Program-made: the position numbers and the translations under genes | Assembly: GCA_007922225.1 (NCBI GenBank) | Contig: ML679956.1 | Location: forward strand, 13,117,049 to 13,181,048 | DNA: 64,000 nt | Reading direction: 5' to 3' | Origin: Emydura subglobosa | Taxonomy: Eukaryota; Chordata; Testudines; Chelidae | Part shown: one piece after another, positions 10,861-21,649 of the stretch | Numbering within the stretch: the first letter of the stretch is position 1 | How the letters are laid out: every line of letters begins with the position of its first letter | Notes under the pieces: model-generated | Told to the model about the DNA's origin: nothing | Database searches by the model: none | The model's input: the letters and a program-made list of their open reading frames with translations, nothing else

Positions 10861-11600
10861 TCGAAAGAGTGATATTGTTCACTGTGTGTCTTGGATGGCT
10901 ATCACTTGGCTGAGTGCCTTTAGTAGCCAGTAATCTAGGTAAGGGAATATTGTGATCCCTTCCCTGCTCAGATGTGCTGCTTCTATGGCTATCACTTTTG
11001 AAAAAACCCTTTGTTCTGTAGAGGACAAAGGATAATACTTTGTATTGGTAATGGTTGGATGCCAATGTGAATCAGAGCATCTGTGCGCCAGATGGATAGT
11101 GACATGGAAATAAGCATCCTGAACATCAAAGGCTGAGAACCAGTCCCCCCATTCCAGTGCTAGTATTATGGTGGACAATGTGACCATCTTGAATCTTTGT
11201 CGCCTTATGAACTTGTTTAGTCTTTGAAAATCCAATATGGGTCTCCATCCTCCGTTCTTTTTTTGAATAAAAAAGTAGTGGGAGTAGAATCCATTCCTTA
11301 TGTGTTGTTGTGGAATGTGCTCTATTGCTCCTATAAGGAGATGGTTCACTTCTTGCTGTAAAACTTGCACGAGATGGATCCCTGAAGAGGGACGGGGCGA
11401 GGGATTGGGTAGGCGGGATGGATGTAAAAAGGATAGTATATCCCAAATGGATGATCTCTAATACCCACTTGTCTGATGTAATTTCTGTCCACTTGTGGTG
11501 GAAAGATCGTAGGTGAAAGTCGAATTTGGTGTACGTTGTTGATGGCGATGGATAGTGAGGGAGGTCATTCAGGACCTCAACCAAGACTTCAAAATTGTTG
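10860..11600 (-). pseudogene. DIRS-1 reverse transcriptase, decayed
   Basis: Recognisable RT motifs are split over two frames. The N-terminal block has WTEITSDKWVLEIIHLGY. Finger motif FIQKKNGGWRPILDFQRLN is followed by FKMVTLSTII, and motif A reads WFSAFDVQDAYFHV. Motif C reads FPYLDYWLL where DIRS elements have YLDD, so the second catalytic Asp is replaced by Tyr. A frameshift lies between motifs A and C. Similar blocks are in DIRS-3, -4 and -5. Confidence 0.85.
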
Positions 11601-12271
11601 TTTGTTTTAGATGTTGGATGGGAGGTCGACAGTGTTTGATGAGGCTGTCAATGTCTTGGCTGTCTTTGTTTGTTCCTAAAATCTGAATTGTTTTCTTCTT
11701 GTTGCAGGTGTATAAGTGCCAAGTGTGTGTAAGGTTGATCACGACTCCTTTATCATGTGGAGTACCTCATCCGTTTTCTCTGTAAAGAGTTTGGACTTAT
11801 CAAAGGGAAGATCTTCTATCTTTGTCTTCAACTCTCTGGGGAGGCCCCTTAGAGTGGAGCCAAGACGCTCTATGTATAACAAACGCTGTAGCTGTCGTTC
11901 TGACAGCCATGTCATCCACATTGAGGGAGGCCTACAAAGCTGTTCTCGTAATGAGCTGTCCCCTTATTTATGAGTGACCTGAATTGTTCATTTTTGTTGT
12001 CTGGTATGTCATTAATAAATTCCATCATTTTCATGTAGTTGTTATAGTCATAATTTGACAACAAAGCTGCATAGTTGGTTACTCTTAATTGCAGTGTTGC
12101 AGATGAATACACTTTCCTTCCTAATACATCTAGCCTCTTCCAATCTTTGTCATGAGGTGTTGACTTGTATGTGGTTTGCTTGCCTCTCTGATTTGCGGCA
12201 TCAATGACCAGAGAGTTAGGGAGAGGGTGTGAGAATAAAAATTCCATCCCTTTGGCTCGGACATAAGACAT
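11600..12271 (-). pseudogene. DIRS-1 gag, 3' (C-terminal) part
   Basis: Contains EDLPFDKSKLFTEKTDEVLH (11739-11921 frame) and GMEFLFSHPLPNSLVIDA with the following HDKDWKRLD block. These are homologous to gag blocks in DIRS-3 (24398-24724) and DIRS-5 (57471-57713). The frame stops abruptly at the left end of DIRS-2. The upstream part of the same gag resumes at 16521 on the far side. Confidence 0.75.
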
Positions 12272-12524
12272 GGTTGTGCAGTAACTGGAGTTCTTTGAGA
12301 TGTGTGTCCCTGTGGGTGCTCCACTCCAGGTGTTGGTGCGTCCTTGCATCCTTGATCAGAGATTTTGCCAGCAGTACCCATCCAGGCCATGCATGTGCCA
12401 TCCTTGTCTTGCGGCACTGTTGGCGCCATTTACGACGTGCACGACCCGGACCCTGCTGTTCCTTCTCTACCATAGAGCTGTAGTGTTTGACTCCGAAGTA
12501 GAGGGGAAGGAAGGTGAGTAGTGG

Positions 12525-12632
12525 AGTATGCACAGGGACGCACATCTTGAAGAACTTCAGTTACTGCACAAGGTGAGTACCATCTCTTCTTCTTCAAGTA
12601 ATGTACCTGTGGGTGCTCCACTACAGGTGATT
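12525..12632. repeat. DIRS-2 internal complementary region
   Basis: Contains AGTTACTGCACAAGGTGAGT, complementary to the left end, directly followed by CTTCTTCTTCAAGTAATGTA and GGGTGCTCCACTACAGGTG, which mirror the right end (16485-16520). The 'AGTAATGT' variant is matched by ACATTACT at the right terminus of this same copy (16505-16512). This is a copy-specific pairing that supports the assignment of both ends. Confidence 0.8.
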
Positions 12633-12639
12633 CTCGAGC

Positions 12640-13760
12640 AGTGTCCTTAGTTGGAGGAGGGAGCTTCGGAACTGTTAGGTTGAATATAAGACAGAATGGA
12701 TAGCCTGAATGCTGCATCATGTCTTGATGCTTGACCGATGGCGTAGTGTTTTATGAAAGTGTGGGCCGAGGCCCAGGTTGCTGCTTTGCATATTTCAGTA
12801 ATTGGTACATTATGCAAGAAGGCTGTGGATGTAGTGATTGATCTGGTTGAATGTGTCCTGACACTCTGGGGTGAGGCGTTATCCCTGACTGCGTGTAGCA
12901 TGTGTAGATGCAGGTGGAAATCCACTTTGAAAGTCTTTGGGTGGATATGGCATTGCCTTTGGAACGTTCCACAATTGATACGAAAAGTTTGGGAGATTTC
13001 CTGAAAGGTTTTTTTCTTTCTAGGTAAAATGCAATGGCTCGTCTGACACCCAGCATATGGAGGGTTGCATCCTGTGCACTAGAGTGTGGTATCGGGTAAA
13101 ATGTAGGTAAATTAATGTTTTGGTTAAGGTGGAATTATGATGTTACTTTGGGAAGGAACTTTGGATGAGGTTGTAGTGTTACCTTATCTTTGTGAAATAT
13201 TGTATATAGTGGGTGGGCCATAAGTGCTCCAGGTTCACTCACACAGTATGCTGGTGTGATTATGACTAGAAATGCTACCTTCATGGACATGTGCATTAAT
13301 GAACAAGTCACTAAAGGCTCAAATGGTGGCTTGATAATTGTCCTGAGGACTAAGTTGAGGTCCCAAGGTATTATGGGAGGACGTATGTCTGGGTACACAT
13401 TTTCTATACCAGTCATGAAGCATTTGATGATTGGATGTGCAAAAATCATGGTATTGTCTATGAAATCATGGAAGGTTGTGATAGCTGCGAGGTGTACTTT
13501 AACTGAGCTAAATGCTAATCCAGATTTTTTTATTTCCAGTAGATAGTGGGGATTGACGCCGTTAGTGCATTGACCTGCTTCTGTTGACACCAGAAGGAGA
13601 ATCTACGCCATTTCTGAAGGCAAGTTTTTCTTGGGGCAGGTTTTCTTCTATTTACTACAATATTCCTTACTGGTTCCAAACATTGTAGTTCAGCTGGTTG
13701 GAACCAGTTAGGAACCATGCAGTGAGATGTGAATTCTTCAAGTGCAGATGGCATATGGTT
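12640..13760 (-). pseudogene. DIRS-2 tyrosine recombinase, decayed
   Basis: N-terminal block around 13530-13754 (CLQKWRRFSFWCQQK). Core block includes VKVHLAAITTFHDFID, WDLNLVLRTII, CSLMHMSMKVAFLVIITPA and FHKDKVTLQPHPKFLPK. C-terminal block carries the H-x-x-R motif THSTRSITTST and ICKAATWASAHTFIKHYAIG, keeping both the second Arg and the catalytic Tyr. The first catalytic Arg region reads YCVSEPGAL where a functional copy should have RxGEL, so that Arg is lost (Cys). Frames shift between blocks. It is better preserved than DIRS-1, consistent with being younger. Confidence 0.82.
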
Positions 13761-13829
13761 CCGTTGTCCTGGGAGAGGAGATTATTGACTAATGGGAGAG
13801 TGATTGGTGCGCTGATCTACATCTGTGTG

Positions 13830-14210
13830 AGGTAAGTGAATCATGGTTGCCTGGGCCATGCTGGAGCTATCATTATCACTTTCATATTGTCCTTGCGTAT
13901 TTTGTGTATGATTTTAGCCATCATGTGGATAAGTGGGAACGCATACAGGAGACTGTGTTCCAGTTGATGAGGAATGTGTCCCCCATTGAATGTGTACCTA
14001 GACCTGCTCTCGAGCAGAAGTAATGGCATTTGTGATTTTTCATTGTTGCAAATAGATTGATTGTCGGATATCCCCACTGATGAAAGATTTTTCTGGGATT
14101 GTGTTGTGTAATTCCCACTCATGACTGTTGCCGAATTTTCTGCTCAGGTTGTCTGCAGTGGTATTCCCGGTACCAAGTAGATATGCCACTGAAATGTGGA
14201 TGTTGTGGGA
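13830..14210 (-). pseudogene. DIRS-2 RNase H, 3' part
   Basis: The 13841-14122 minus frame holds INLFATMKNHK-type sequence, QLEHSLLYAFPLIHMMAK and a terminal MIAPAWPRQP. These are the usual C-terminal blocks of the DIRS RNase H domain and recur in DIRS-4 (31049-31321) and DIRS-5 (near 54970-55200). It is interrupted on its 5' side by the insert at 14211-14960. Confidence 0.75.
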
Positions 14211-14960
14211 TATGTGTTGGAGGCCCAGTGCAATTTGAGTCGCCTGACCACTGTCCTATAGGCCTGGCCTAGCTTCAGTTGCTTACTTGGCTATTCTGAC
14301 CCCTGTTGCATGACATCTTTAGGTTGACAGAGAGGAATAGGACTACTGAGTAACCTTGCAGATGTCTCAGTTTCTGCATACCATGGCACATAAGACAAAC
14401 ACACAACATGTATGCTTGCAGCTGCACACAGATAACAGTGATGGGAACAAGAAGTCATCCTTGAACGTCTGGGGGTACACTTTTTCATTGCCAAGTGACA
14501 TCACCCCTCCTATCATCAGATATTGTTTTGATGATCCCAATTATCAAAGTGAGAATGGAATGTAGTTAAGGGTGAAAACCCAATGCAGGTAATTAGCATA
14601 TATGATAATGAGTAGAAAGGTAATTAAGTGAAAGTTGTTTATGGAAAGGTGTAAGAAGTTATTACTTAGACAAAGGGGAGCATTCCATCAACACCTGACT
14701 CCACGGGAGGTGCTGCTGGTCGAACCAGAGGATCCCTGGCAGGGCCCCTGAAGAAAGTGATTCCTTTACACAGCCTTCTGCATAACTGCTTAGCTCTCCA
14801 GGTTTAGTGAGTATGATATATTGTAATTAATTTTAGGCTTTGTATTCAACTAGTATGTCTATAGAAAACCTTGCACATTAAACCTTATTGATTTGCAAAT
14901 CGGGTGTGCCATGTCTCACTGGTATTCACACTGATCATAAGTGTCTAGTATCAACAATAT
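14211..14960. mobile_element. ~750-bp insert in DIRS-2, possible solo LTR
   Basis: Alignment by eye with DIRS-1 and DIRS-5 shows extra sequence between '...gttgtggga' (14209) and 'accaattcc' (near 14963). The insert begins TGTGTTGG, ends ATCAACA, and is bordered by ATAT on both sides. It contains an ATTAAA near its right end (14878-14883), compatible with a retroviral-type LTR in plus orientation. It has no long reading frame. The limits of the insert are good to about 10 bp. The LTR reading is an inference and the family is not recognised. Confidence 0.4.
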
Positions 14961-15230
14961 GAACCAATTCCATGGTCTCATTGCCTCTCAGCATATGGAG
15001 CCGGATCTTGTGCCTCCTTGACAATTGATGTAGAACATACATGTGATGTTTGTCTGCCATTATCTTTATAGTTTTCCTTGCTATGAAAGATAGGAAGTGT
15101 ATACAGGCATTGCGGACAGCTCATAACTCCAGTAGGGAAAGTAAGTAGACCAGGTGTCCCAGCCAGGCCAGTGCATACGGTACTGGGGAGCAAACCATAG
15201 AGGCGCAAACGATGGATGTGATGGTTGTCT
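14961..15230 (-). pseudogene. DIRS-2 RNase H, 5' remnant next to deletion
   Basis: Nucleotide blocks such as GGATCTTGTGCCTCC and the segment up to 15120 match RNase H regions of DIRS-1 and DIRS-5. Near 15120-15200 the sequence passes straight into gag proline-rich coding sequence, which marks the internal deletion junction. Confidence 0.65.
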
Positions 15231-16164
15231 GTGATGTGGCTGATGTCTGGATGGGTGGCCTCTGACTGATGATAGCTGAGGAGAAAAGATAGCCTGTTCA
15301 CCATCATACTCCTCATCACTGGAGAAGGGGATGGGAGACATGGGCTGCTCATGAGTAAAGTGCACTGAAGAGGTGTCAGTCCCGTAGAGAGGTGATAGTG
15401 GGGAAGATGTTACAAATTCTTCCTCACTCTCATGATGTTTGCTCTTCTGAGCATGTTTTTGCGGAGCCGGAGATGTCGGCTCCGTTGTCAATTATGGCGC
15501 CAAAGTGTGCTCCATAGCCTTTTCTGGTGTGGACATATCCATCGGCATCACCAGTGCCGTGGGTTCCCTCAGGGCCGTCCGGTGCTCAGGTTTTATCGGT
15601 GCCGGTAGTACAGTGGTTTTTGCTGGTGCTGATGTAGACTGGTTGGTGTGTCTCGGTGCTGAATCATTTATCGGTGCCGAGGTTTGAGTTGGTGCCGCTG
15701 TCGAGGTGGTTACAGCTGTTGCTTTAGACGTGCCATGTTGGCACGGGGTTGTTTAGTTTTCAGCTCTTTAGAGGAGTGATGAGAGTCTCTCCTTTCCAAG
15801 GAGGTCACTTTACCTGAGGAACCTAAGCCTCTTTGGTACCGGAACCTTTCTCCTTTTCTGGTGACCTCCTTTTCTTGGCATGCTCAACTGTAGATGGAGT
15901 AGAGTGCCTTTTTCTGGTGTTTTCTTGTGAGCAGCCATTACCCTGCCCAGGGTCTGAGGCATGTCTTAGCGACCGCTCCGTAAGTATTAACTTCAGGCGG
16001 AGGTCCCTCTCACACCTGGCTCTGGCTTTTAGATTTGTACAATGGATGCATTTCTGGGCAATATGCCCTTCACCAAGGCATCTGATGCACTTGGAGTGTC
16101 TGTCCAAAGCCGGCATAGCGTCCCTGAATGAGGTACAATGTTTGAAGCTGGGAGAACCCAGCAT
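15081..16164 (-). pseudogene. DIRS-2 gag, N-terminal and proline-rich parts
   Basis: The gag start is in the 16164-15823 frame (MLGSPSFKHCTSFRDAMP). It is followed by CIRCLGEGHIAQKCIHCTNL, a Cys/His cluster, then KARARCERDLRLKL and a basic tail. The 15491-15081 frame carries an acidic/proline-rich segment (PMSPIPFSSDEEYDGE, then His/Pro-rich sequence). The same Cys-rich start occurs at 18015 (DIRS-1) and near 59200 (DIRS-5). The gag C-terminal domain is missing. The Cys-rich block is probably a nucleic-acid-binding or zinc-binding domain. Confidence 0.75.
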
Positions 16165-16520
16165 AATCCTACTTACAACAGAGGGGTAAGTCTGAGGGAA
16201 ATTTTTTTTAAACGGGGAAGGATAAGGTAAGGTAAACTAAATTATGGGTAAAACTGAGTAACTTTACGGAGAAGAAAAGAATTATTGAAGATTTCTAGTG
16301 AGCTGTGAAGTACTGCTGGGAGCTCAGTCTTGGAATGCGGACAGTTGAGAAGGAACTGAGAGGTCTGGGTTGCACGTGCTGAAAAGGGTGCCAATGGCAC
16401 CGCGAGATGGGGACAGCACATGCGTGACCCAGATGGGCACTGTTGGAAAAATCTCTGATTGAGAAAGCGAGGATACATGAACACAGAGTGGAGCATCCAC
16501 AGGGACATTACTCAAAGAAT

Positions 16521-18015
16521 ATTTATTTGCCCTCTTTCAGGTAGATGGGATGATAGCCGGCATTTGCCAAATTTTGTTGGCTGGTTCCAATAATGATTCC
16601 CATTGATGGACAGTGCTATCTTGATAAGGTGGTGGTGTGGAGAATCCACAGTAGCTTGTGGTGAGATTCTGTGACTTCTTCAAAAGGGATTTCAAGATAT
16701 TCTGCTACCTTTTTGAATAGCTCATGGAATTGTTTGAAGTCATCTGCGTTGGTCGGTGGAGGGGCCATTTTTGCTTCATCTGGTGAGGAGTCATTGTGTG
16801 CAGAAGGTGACATGTCCTGTTCAACACTTTCCTCTCCTTCCTCCCCAATTTCTGGCATTGATTCAGTGACAGATGGAACAAATGCTACATAAGATCTAGA
16901 TCTGTGTTTGTAGGGGTTGGGGGGGGGGGTCTACTGAAAGTCCTACTGTAGTTCAATCACATGTCCCAACCCGGCCATCACATATGATAAGGCATAGGTG
17001 GTCCATACCATGGGCATGCCTGACATCTTGAGCATGGTGTACATCTGGGCCCTTCCGAAGTTGGTTTGGTGGAGGAGGAGTGTTGGAAAGAGAATTCGCT
17101 TTCATTATTCCTGCTGTCATTTTCAACAGAAAAGGCTATTGGGGAAAAAACCTCATCATTTGCGAAATGCACTGGGATGTATCAGTCTTGAGAAATGGTG
17201 ACTAAGGTGATGATGTTAATGTCATCTCGGTTTGCTGAGTAGTGTGTCTTCTCTTTTCTCTTTAGCATCGGAACCGATGTCAATCTGACATCTTGGATTG
17301 GTACCTCCTTGACGGTGTCGTGTCAGCTGTTGATCCCGGCATTGATGTTGGTGCTGTATTCAATGCCAAAGTAGTTAGCGATGCAGTGTCCATCACTGGA
17401 ACCAGCTCTTTATGGGGTGCCTCAGTTGCTGCTGTGTTAGCCAACGGCGCTTTCGTCTTATGCGGTGCGACAGTCAGCGCTGTGCAATCTGTCGGTGCTA
17501 ACGATTTCTCACTTGGCTGTTTAGCCTGTGATGTTTGTACTGTTGCTTTTGGTGGTGCTGTACTGGAGGAAGTTCGTTCAGTTTTGCCTCTCGACTCTGC
17601 ACCAGGGCATTGAGAGCCCTTCGGTGTTATGGCCTGTGTAATATCTTAGGAACCTGATGCTTCATAGGTATTTGACCTTGGGGGTTTTGTTACTGATGGG
17701 GCAAACTCTTCTTCTTCAGTGGCTCCCTTCTAGGTGAGGTTGAGGATCTCTTTCTTGAGGGTCTCTCTCTGATTGATCTGTAGGAGATTTACCTGGTCCC
17801 AGGTCAGAAGAGGGTTTCAAAAACGTTTCCATCAGGATTAGCTTAAGTCTGAGATCCCGATCTCTCCTGGCTCTGGTTTTGAGGTTGTTGCAATTTATGC
17901 ATTTCTGAGGTACATGGCTTTCAGCAAGGCAGCGGACACATTCTGAGTCTTCATCTGAAGCTGGCATATTCTCTCTGCATGATGTACATCTTTTCAAACC
18001 TAGCGAACCAGCCAT
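16521..18015 (-). pseudogene. DIRS-1 gag, 5' (N-terminal) part
   Basis: Starts at 18015 with MAGSLGLKRCTSCRENMP. The Cys-rich block CVRCLAESHVPQKCINC follows, then KTRARRDRDLRLKL. An acidic stretch with DSSPDEAKMAPPP lies at 16616-16858, and the remaining segment is an FKQFHELFKKVAEYLEIP-type helix. It breaks at 16521 where DIRS-2 begins and continues at 12271. It is a second, independent gag start lying only 1.85 kb from that of DIRS-2, which exposed the nesting. Confidence 0.78.
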
Positions 18016-18239
18016 GTTGTCATGTATTTAGAAAAAAACTGAATCTACATTTTCTATTAACAGCAAGAGGAGAGGAAAGAATTTTTTATTTTGTTTTTGT
18101 TTAAGGTAAAACACAAGGGTAAATACTAACTGACTAAAACAAACTATTGACTAAATTAACACTTTTCCTAACAGGTATAAATACAAATGGGATGAGTTTA
18201 GTAGGAACCGCTGAGGCTCTGTCTCGGACCACGGACAGT

Positions 18240-18409
18240 TGAGAAAGAACTGAGGGGATCGGGTCGCACTCATTCCAAAAGAGGTGCGAGATGGGAGCTG
18301 TGCATGTGCGACCCGGACGAGTACTGCTGTAAAATCTCCGATCAAGGGATGCGAGGACGTGCCGACACCTGAAGTGGAGCACCCATAGGGGTACCACTCG
18401 AAGAAAAAG
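18240..18409. repeat. DIRS-1 right (5') inverted terminal repeat
   Basis: Ends with GAAGTGGAGCACCCATAGG and ACCACTCGAAGAA. The preceding part (CTGTAAAATCTCCGATCAAG, then CCGACACC) is the inverse of 8430-8520 at the left end. The outermost bases are mirrored in the internal complementary region at 8690-8731. Confidence 0.75.
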
Positions 18410-18506
18410 GATATTATGGACATCAGCTGTGGTGGCTGTAAGCTGACTTAAGGCTATAGTGTAGACATGCCCATAGACTTAGGGCTATAGTGTAGACATG
18501 CCCATA
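18410..18506. mobile_element. Probable right part of the MITE split by DIRS-1, with 31-bp tandem duplication
   Basis: Contains GTGTAGACATGCCC, the complement of GGGCATGTCTACAC and close to the left end GGGCTGGTCTACAC at 7725. ATA follows GCCC and also precedes GGGC on the left, possibly a 3-bp target duplication. A 31-bp unit is duplicated almost perfectly (18445-18475 and 18476-18506, one mismatch). Confidence 0.55.
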
Positions 18507-18510
18507 GACT

Positions 18511-18640
18511 CACAGATTTTAAGGCCAGAAAGGATTTCTATAAACATCTAAACTTCTGGCCATTTCCTTGTGAACAGCCTTGAAAACCTAAACCACTATG
18601 AACCAGCAGTTAACTCCACTTCCACAGCAGAAAGCTGTGG
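18511..18640 (-). mobile_element. CR1-type LINE tail, degraded
   Basis: CAGATTTTAAGGCCAGAAAGG followed by ATCTAAACTTCTGGCC resembles the reversed 3' tail of a reptilian CR1 subfamily. A plus-strand copy of the same kind of tail ends at about 52650. Confidence 0.5.
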
Positions 18641-21385
18641 GGTAACCTAAATGTGCCCCCCTTCACACTTTGCACACTTTTTGTGTAAATGTGTCAATTA
18701 AGTTTGAGATGTAGCCAAAGAGTAATCTCATAATGATGTGATAAGGGAGAACAGAAACTGGATAGTGGGCTTTATTTTTTATTTTGGTTTTGGTTTTCCT
18801 AGGGACGGGGGAGTGAAGGGAGAGAACAGACTGGAAGAGGACAAAAAAATTTTTGTGCAGACCTGCTAAAAAAATGCTAAAGCCAGTTCTGAAAACTATT
18901 AAGAAATATGTTCTAATTACTTTTTAACATTTGAACAGTTAGATTTTTGTACCAATCAACCCCCCCATTTAAACAAACTCTGAAGTTTTAATAAATAAGA
19001 CCTCAGTCTGCATGCTTGCTCAGTTCATGACTTCTTAAAAACAATATGTTTTATTGTTTGTAAACTGTGTAGAATTAAGTGAGAAATATTTATGATGTGA
19101 GCTACTGTTCTTTAAAAACTATTTTAAAAAGAAACAGAGAAGTTATGAGCTCAGTAAAATGTGTTGGACTTTAAGGTGGTAAAGTCAAGTGCAATTCCAC
19201 CCTACAGAACCTAGTGAAAATGTTTTAAAACATTAAGGACTACCAAAAAACAATTTTAGGAGCTACATCTCTCACTTATAACAGCTTTCACAAAATACAT
19301 CCACAATTGGTTACTGTTAGGTCTACTTATTCCTCCTATTGCATTTTCCCCACTTCCTAATAAGCAAATCAGAAATATTAGTAAAAAATAAGGGAAAATA
19401 TCTAATAAAAATCCACCACTGTGGTGGGTTTGAGCCAAGAGAACATTTTAAAAGAAAGTGTATATAATTTCAAAATCTAATTCTTGAATAGAGCTGCAGT
19501 TGATTAAGAGAGAACAAAGAAACATTCTAGAAATTTTCAGAGTAAAGAGAAATAGGGTGCAGTATTAATTTTATAGTCCATCTTCTTCATTTTAGTATTC
19601 CTTAAACAAAAGCTAGTACAATTTTACAAACCTGACTCAAGTACATCCACTTTCAGAAAAATTGTCCCAAGAATACGGTAACTGGTCACAGATATAACAC
19701 AGTAAAACCCTTCTTAACAGTTTACAATAATAAAATTAAAACAAATAAGGCTAGCAGGGATCTGAATCTGCCACAAAGAACAATAACAACAAAAAAGAGA
19801 AAATGTATACCTTGATGAAATTCTACTACAGAAGTAGGCAGAGCTATAGTAACCTTTTGTACTCTTTAAAATATATATTTAGTGGCTTCCTAATAATCAA
19901 AATTGTTTACAAATAAAAAAATACAAAACCAAACTGTTATTTTAAAATGAAACTATTAAAAAAGATGTTATTTGCAAAAACATATCCCACATAATGATTA
20001 CAGGGTGAATGTCTTGGTATGAAAAAAACAGGATAACAGTAAAACAAGCTGTACGCTTCCTTGTGCCAACAGTGAAGTACTCCCCTACTCTGCCATCTGC
20101 CAAGCAGGTGAGGAGAGAAATGTCAATGTGTCTCTCACCCTTGATAATTGCAGCACTATCAAAATCTTTATGGTCTTGTGCCAGGTGCTCAGAGAGCTAG
20201 TAGAACTGTTCTATTCTGCAAAAGCTAGTGGCATGAGCCGCAACAGCAGCTGTGTTTTGCAGCGGTGTCTCCCCAACCTTGTCTCTTCTAAAACAGGAAA
20301 TGCAAATTAGGGCTGAATTCTTGGCATTTTGAACAGCTAATTTGATTTCTACAGTGGTACGACTGCAGCAATGCTGGGTTCCAGTCAGAGTCTAGGCACC
20401 ACTGAACAAATATATACAAAAACAGCCCTTTTTGATAAGCAGACAGATTACATGCTAAATCCCAATCTGGAAGGAGTTTAATGACATTTTACATAAAAAA
20501 TGCTTTCCAGAATGTACCTATTTATCAATAAATTCCATTAAAATCAGAAGTCCAGTACTCTAGACCTCCAGTACCAATATGCGTGATAGAACAAGACATT
20601 AATTTGTTATTCATTATTCGTTATCTGCGAACTCTATACAAGATTCCAACTATAATGTTAGGTGACTGAGGTATTTCTCCCCTTCATGTTCAATACTGTG
20701 GTACAGAGAACATCTTTGGGATTGTAAATGAATGCATCAGAATATGATAACTTTACTGTAACAGTGCAGAATATGTGGTAAATATAAGGAAGTCATGTGA
20801 TCTCCTACTATTGCTGTGTTAAACTCAATTAAAGTCAGGGCTAAGAATTGATACAGCCCAGAAAATAAATGAATCCTTTCCTGTGGCTTTAAAATCTGAT
20901 CACTGAGCTCCTAATTCTCTTACTTATGCTAGACAAGCCTGATCTTTTGAAATGTTAGCAAAAAGTTTAAAATAATAAAAAATTTGTGTGTGTTTAAAAA
21001 GGAAAATTTCAATTAAAGGTACAATAAAAGAAAAGATTTAACTGAAAAATGCCAGACATTCAATTACATTTAATTTTCTTGGTTAGACTGCAATAAAAGA
21101 AATGTATTAGAAAATATTTTTGGAACATACATACAAACTTTTCTTCCTGCTTTTAAACTAACAGAGTAGAATCATCACAGCTGAAGGACTCTAATAATAG
21201 GGAACAATCTTCTGCTTCAGCGATAAACGCTGCTTTTAAAACCTCACATCCCCATATGTTATTAGAGAATCTTTTTATAAAATGTGAACTGAATCTGCTT
21301 TGGTAAAAACACATGTTCCTCCTTTCAGAATTGCAGCTTATGCACAAGAGATATCCAGGTAATACGTGGAGACAGCAGAAGGAGA
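18641..21385. other. ANO10: Intron, mostly unassigned
   Basis: AT-rich sequence with many homopolymer runs. No coding region, RNA gene or clear repeat was seen, except a possible reversed L2/SINE tail near 20375-20445 (CTAGGCACCACTG, then TACAAAAACAGCCCTTTTTG). Confidence 0.5.
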
Positions 21386-21649
21386 AATTACTCATCCTGT
21401 GCAGTAACTGTAGTTCTTTGAGATGTGTTCCCTTTTGGATGCTCCTCTTCAGATGCGCATGGGCCCATGCGCCTTTGATCAGAGATTTTTGGCAGCAGTG
21501 CCCATTCAGCCTGTGCATTCGCTCTATACAACCTGGTGTCCTGCACCAAAGCTATACAGGGCTACACGAGCATACCAACTTCAGTTCCCACTCCACTGCC
21601 AAGTCCCATAAAGGAAACCCTGAAGCAGAGGGGAAGGAGGGCAGGTAGA

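Larger units (their letters stand above)
12272..16520 (-). mobile_element. DIRS copy 2 (DIRS-2), internally deleted, nested in DIRS-1 gag
   Basis: Has its own left end (12272, GGTTGTGCAGTAACTGG), internal complementary region, recombinase, part of RNase H, gag N-terminal part and right end near 16520. Reverse transcriptase and the gag C-terminal domain are absent. The gag proline-rich region runs directly into RNase H at about 15200, so an internal deletion of several kb has occurred. The left terminus lacks about 9 bases relative to DIRS-1. A ~750-bp foreign segment lies inside RNase H. Such a copy could only have moved using proteins from another element. Confidence 0.82.
8366..18409 (-). 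mobile_element. DIRS retrotransposon copy 1 (DIRS-1), interrupted
   Basis: A DIRS element with inverted terminal repeats at 8366-8560 and 18240-18409. In sense order from the right it carries gag, reverse transcriptase, RNase H and tyrosine recombinase, all on the minus strand. It is interrupted by a hAT MITE (8740-8989) and by DIRS-2 (12272-16520), which splits gag. Without these insertions it is about 5.5 kb, the size expected for a DIRS. No target duplication is evident, as is normal for DIRS. Multiple stops and frameshifts show that it is inactive. Confidence 0.85.

Noticed and set aside
15505..17613. Plus-strand Val/Gly/Ala-rich frames (15505-15687 and 17293-17613) as repetitive proteins
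   Set aside because: They are antisense shadows of the proline/serine/threonine-rich part of DIRS gag.
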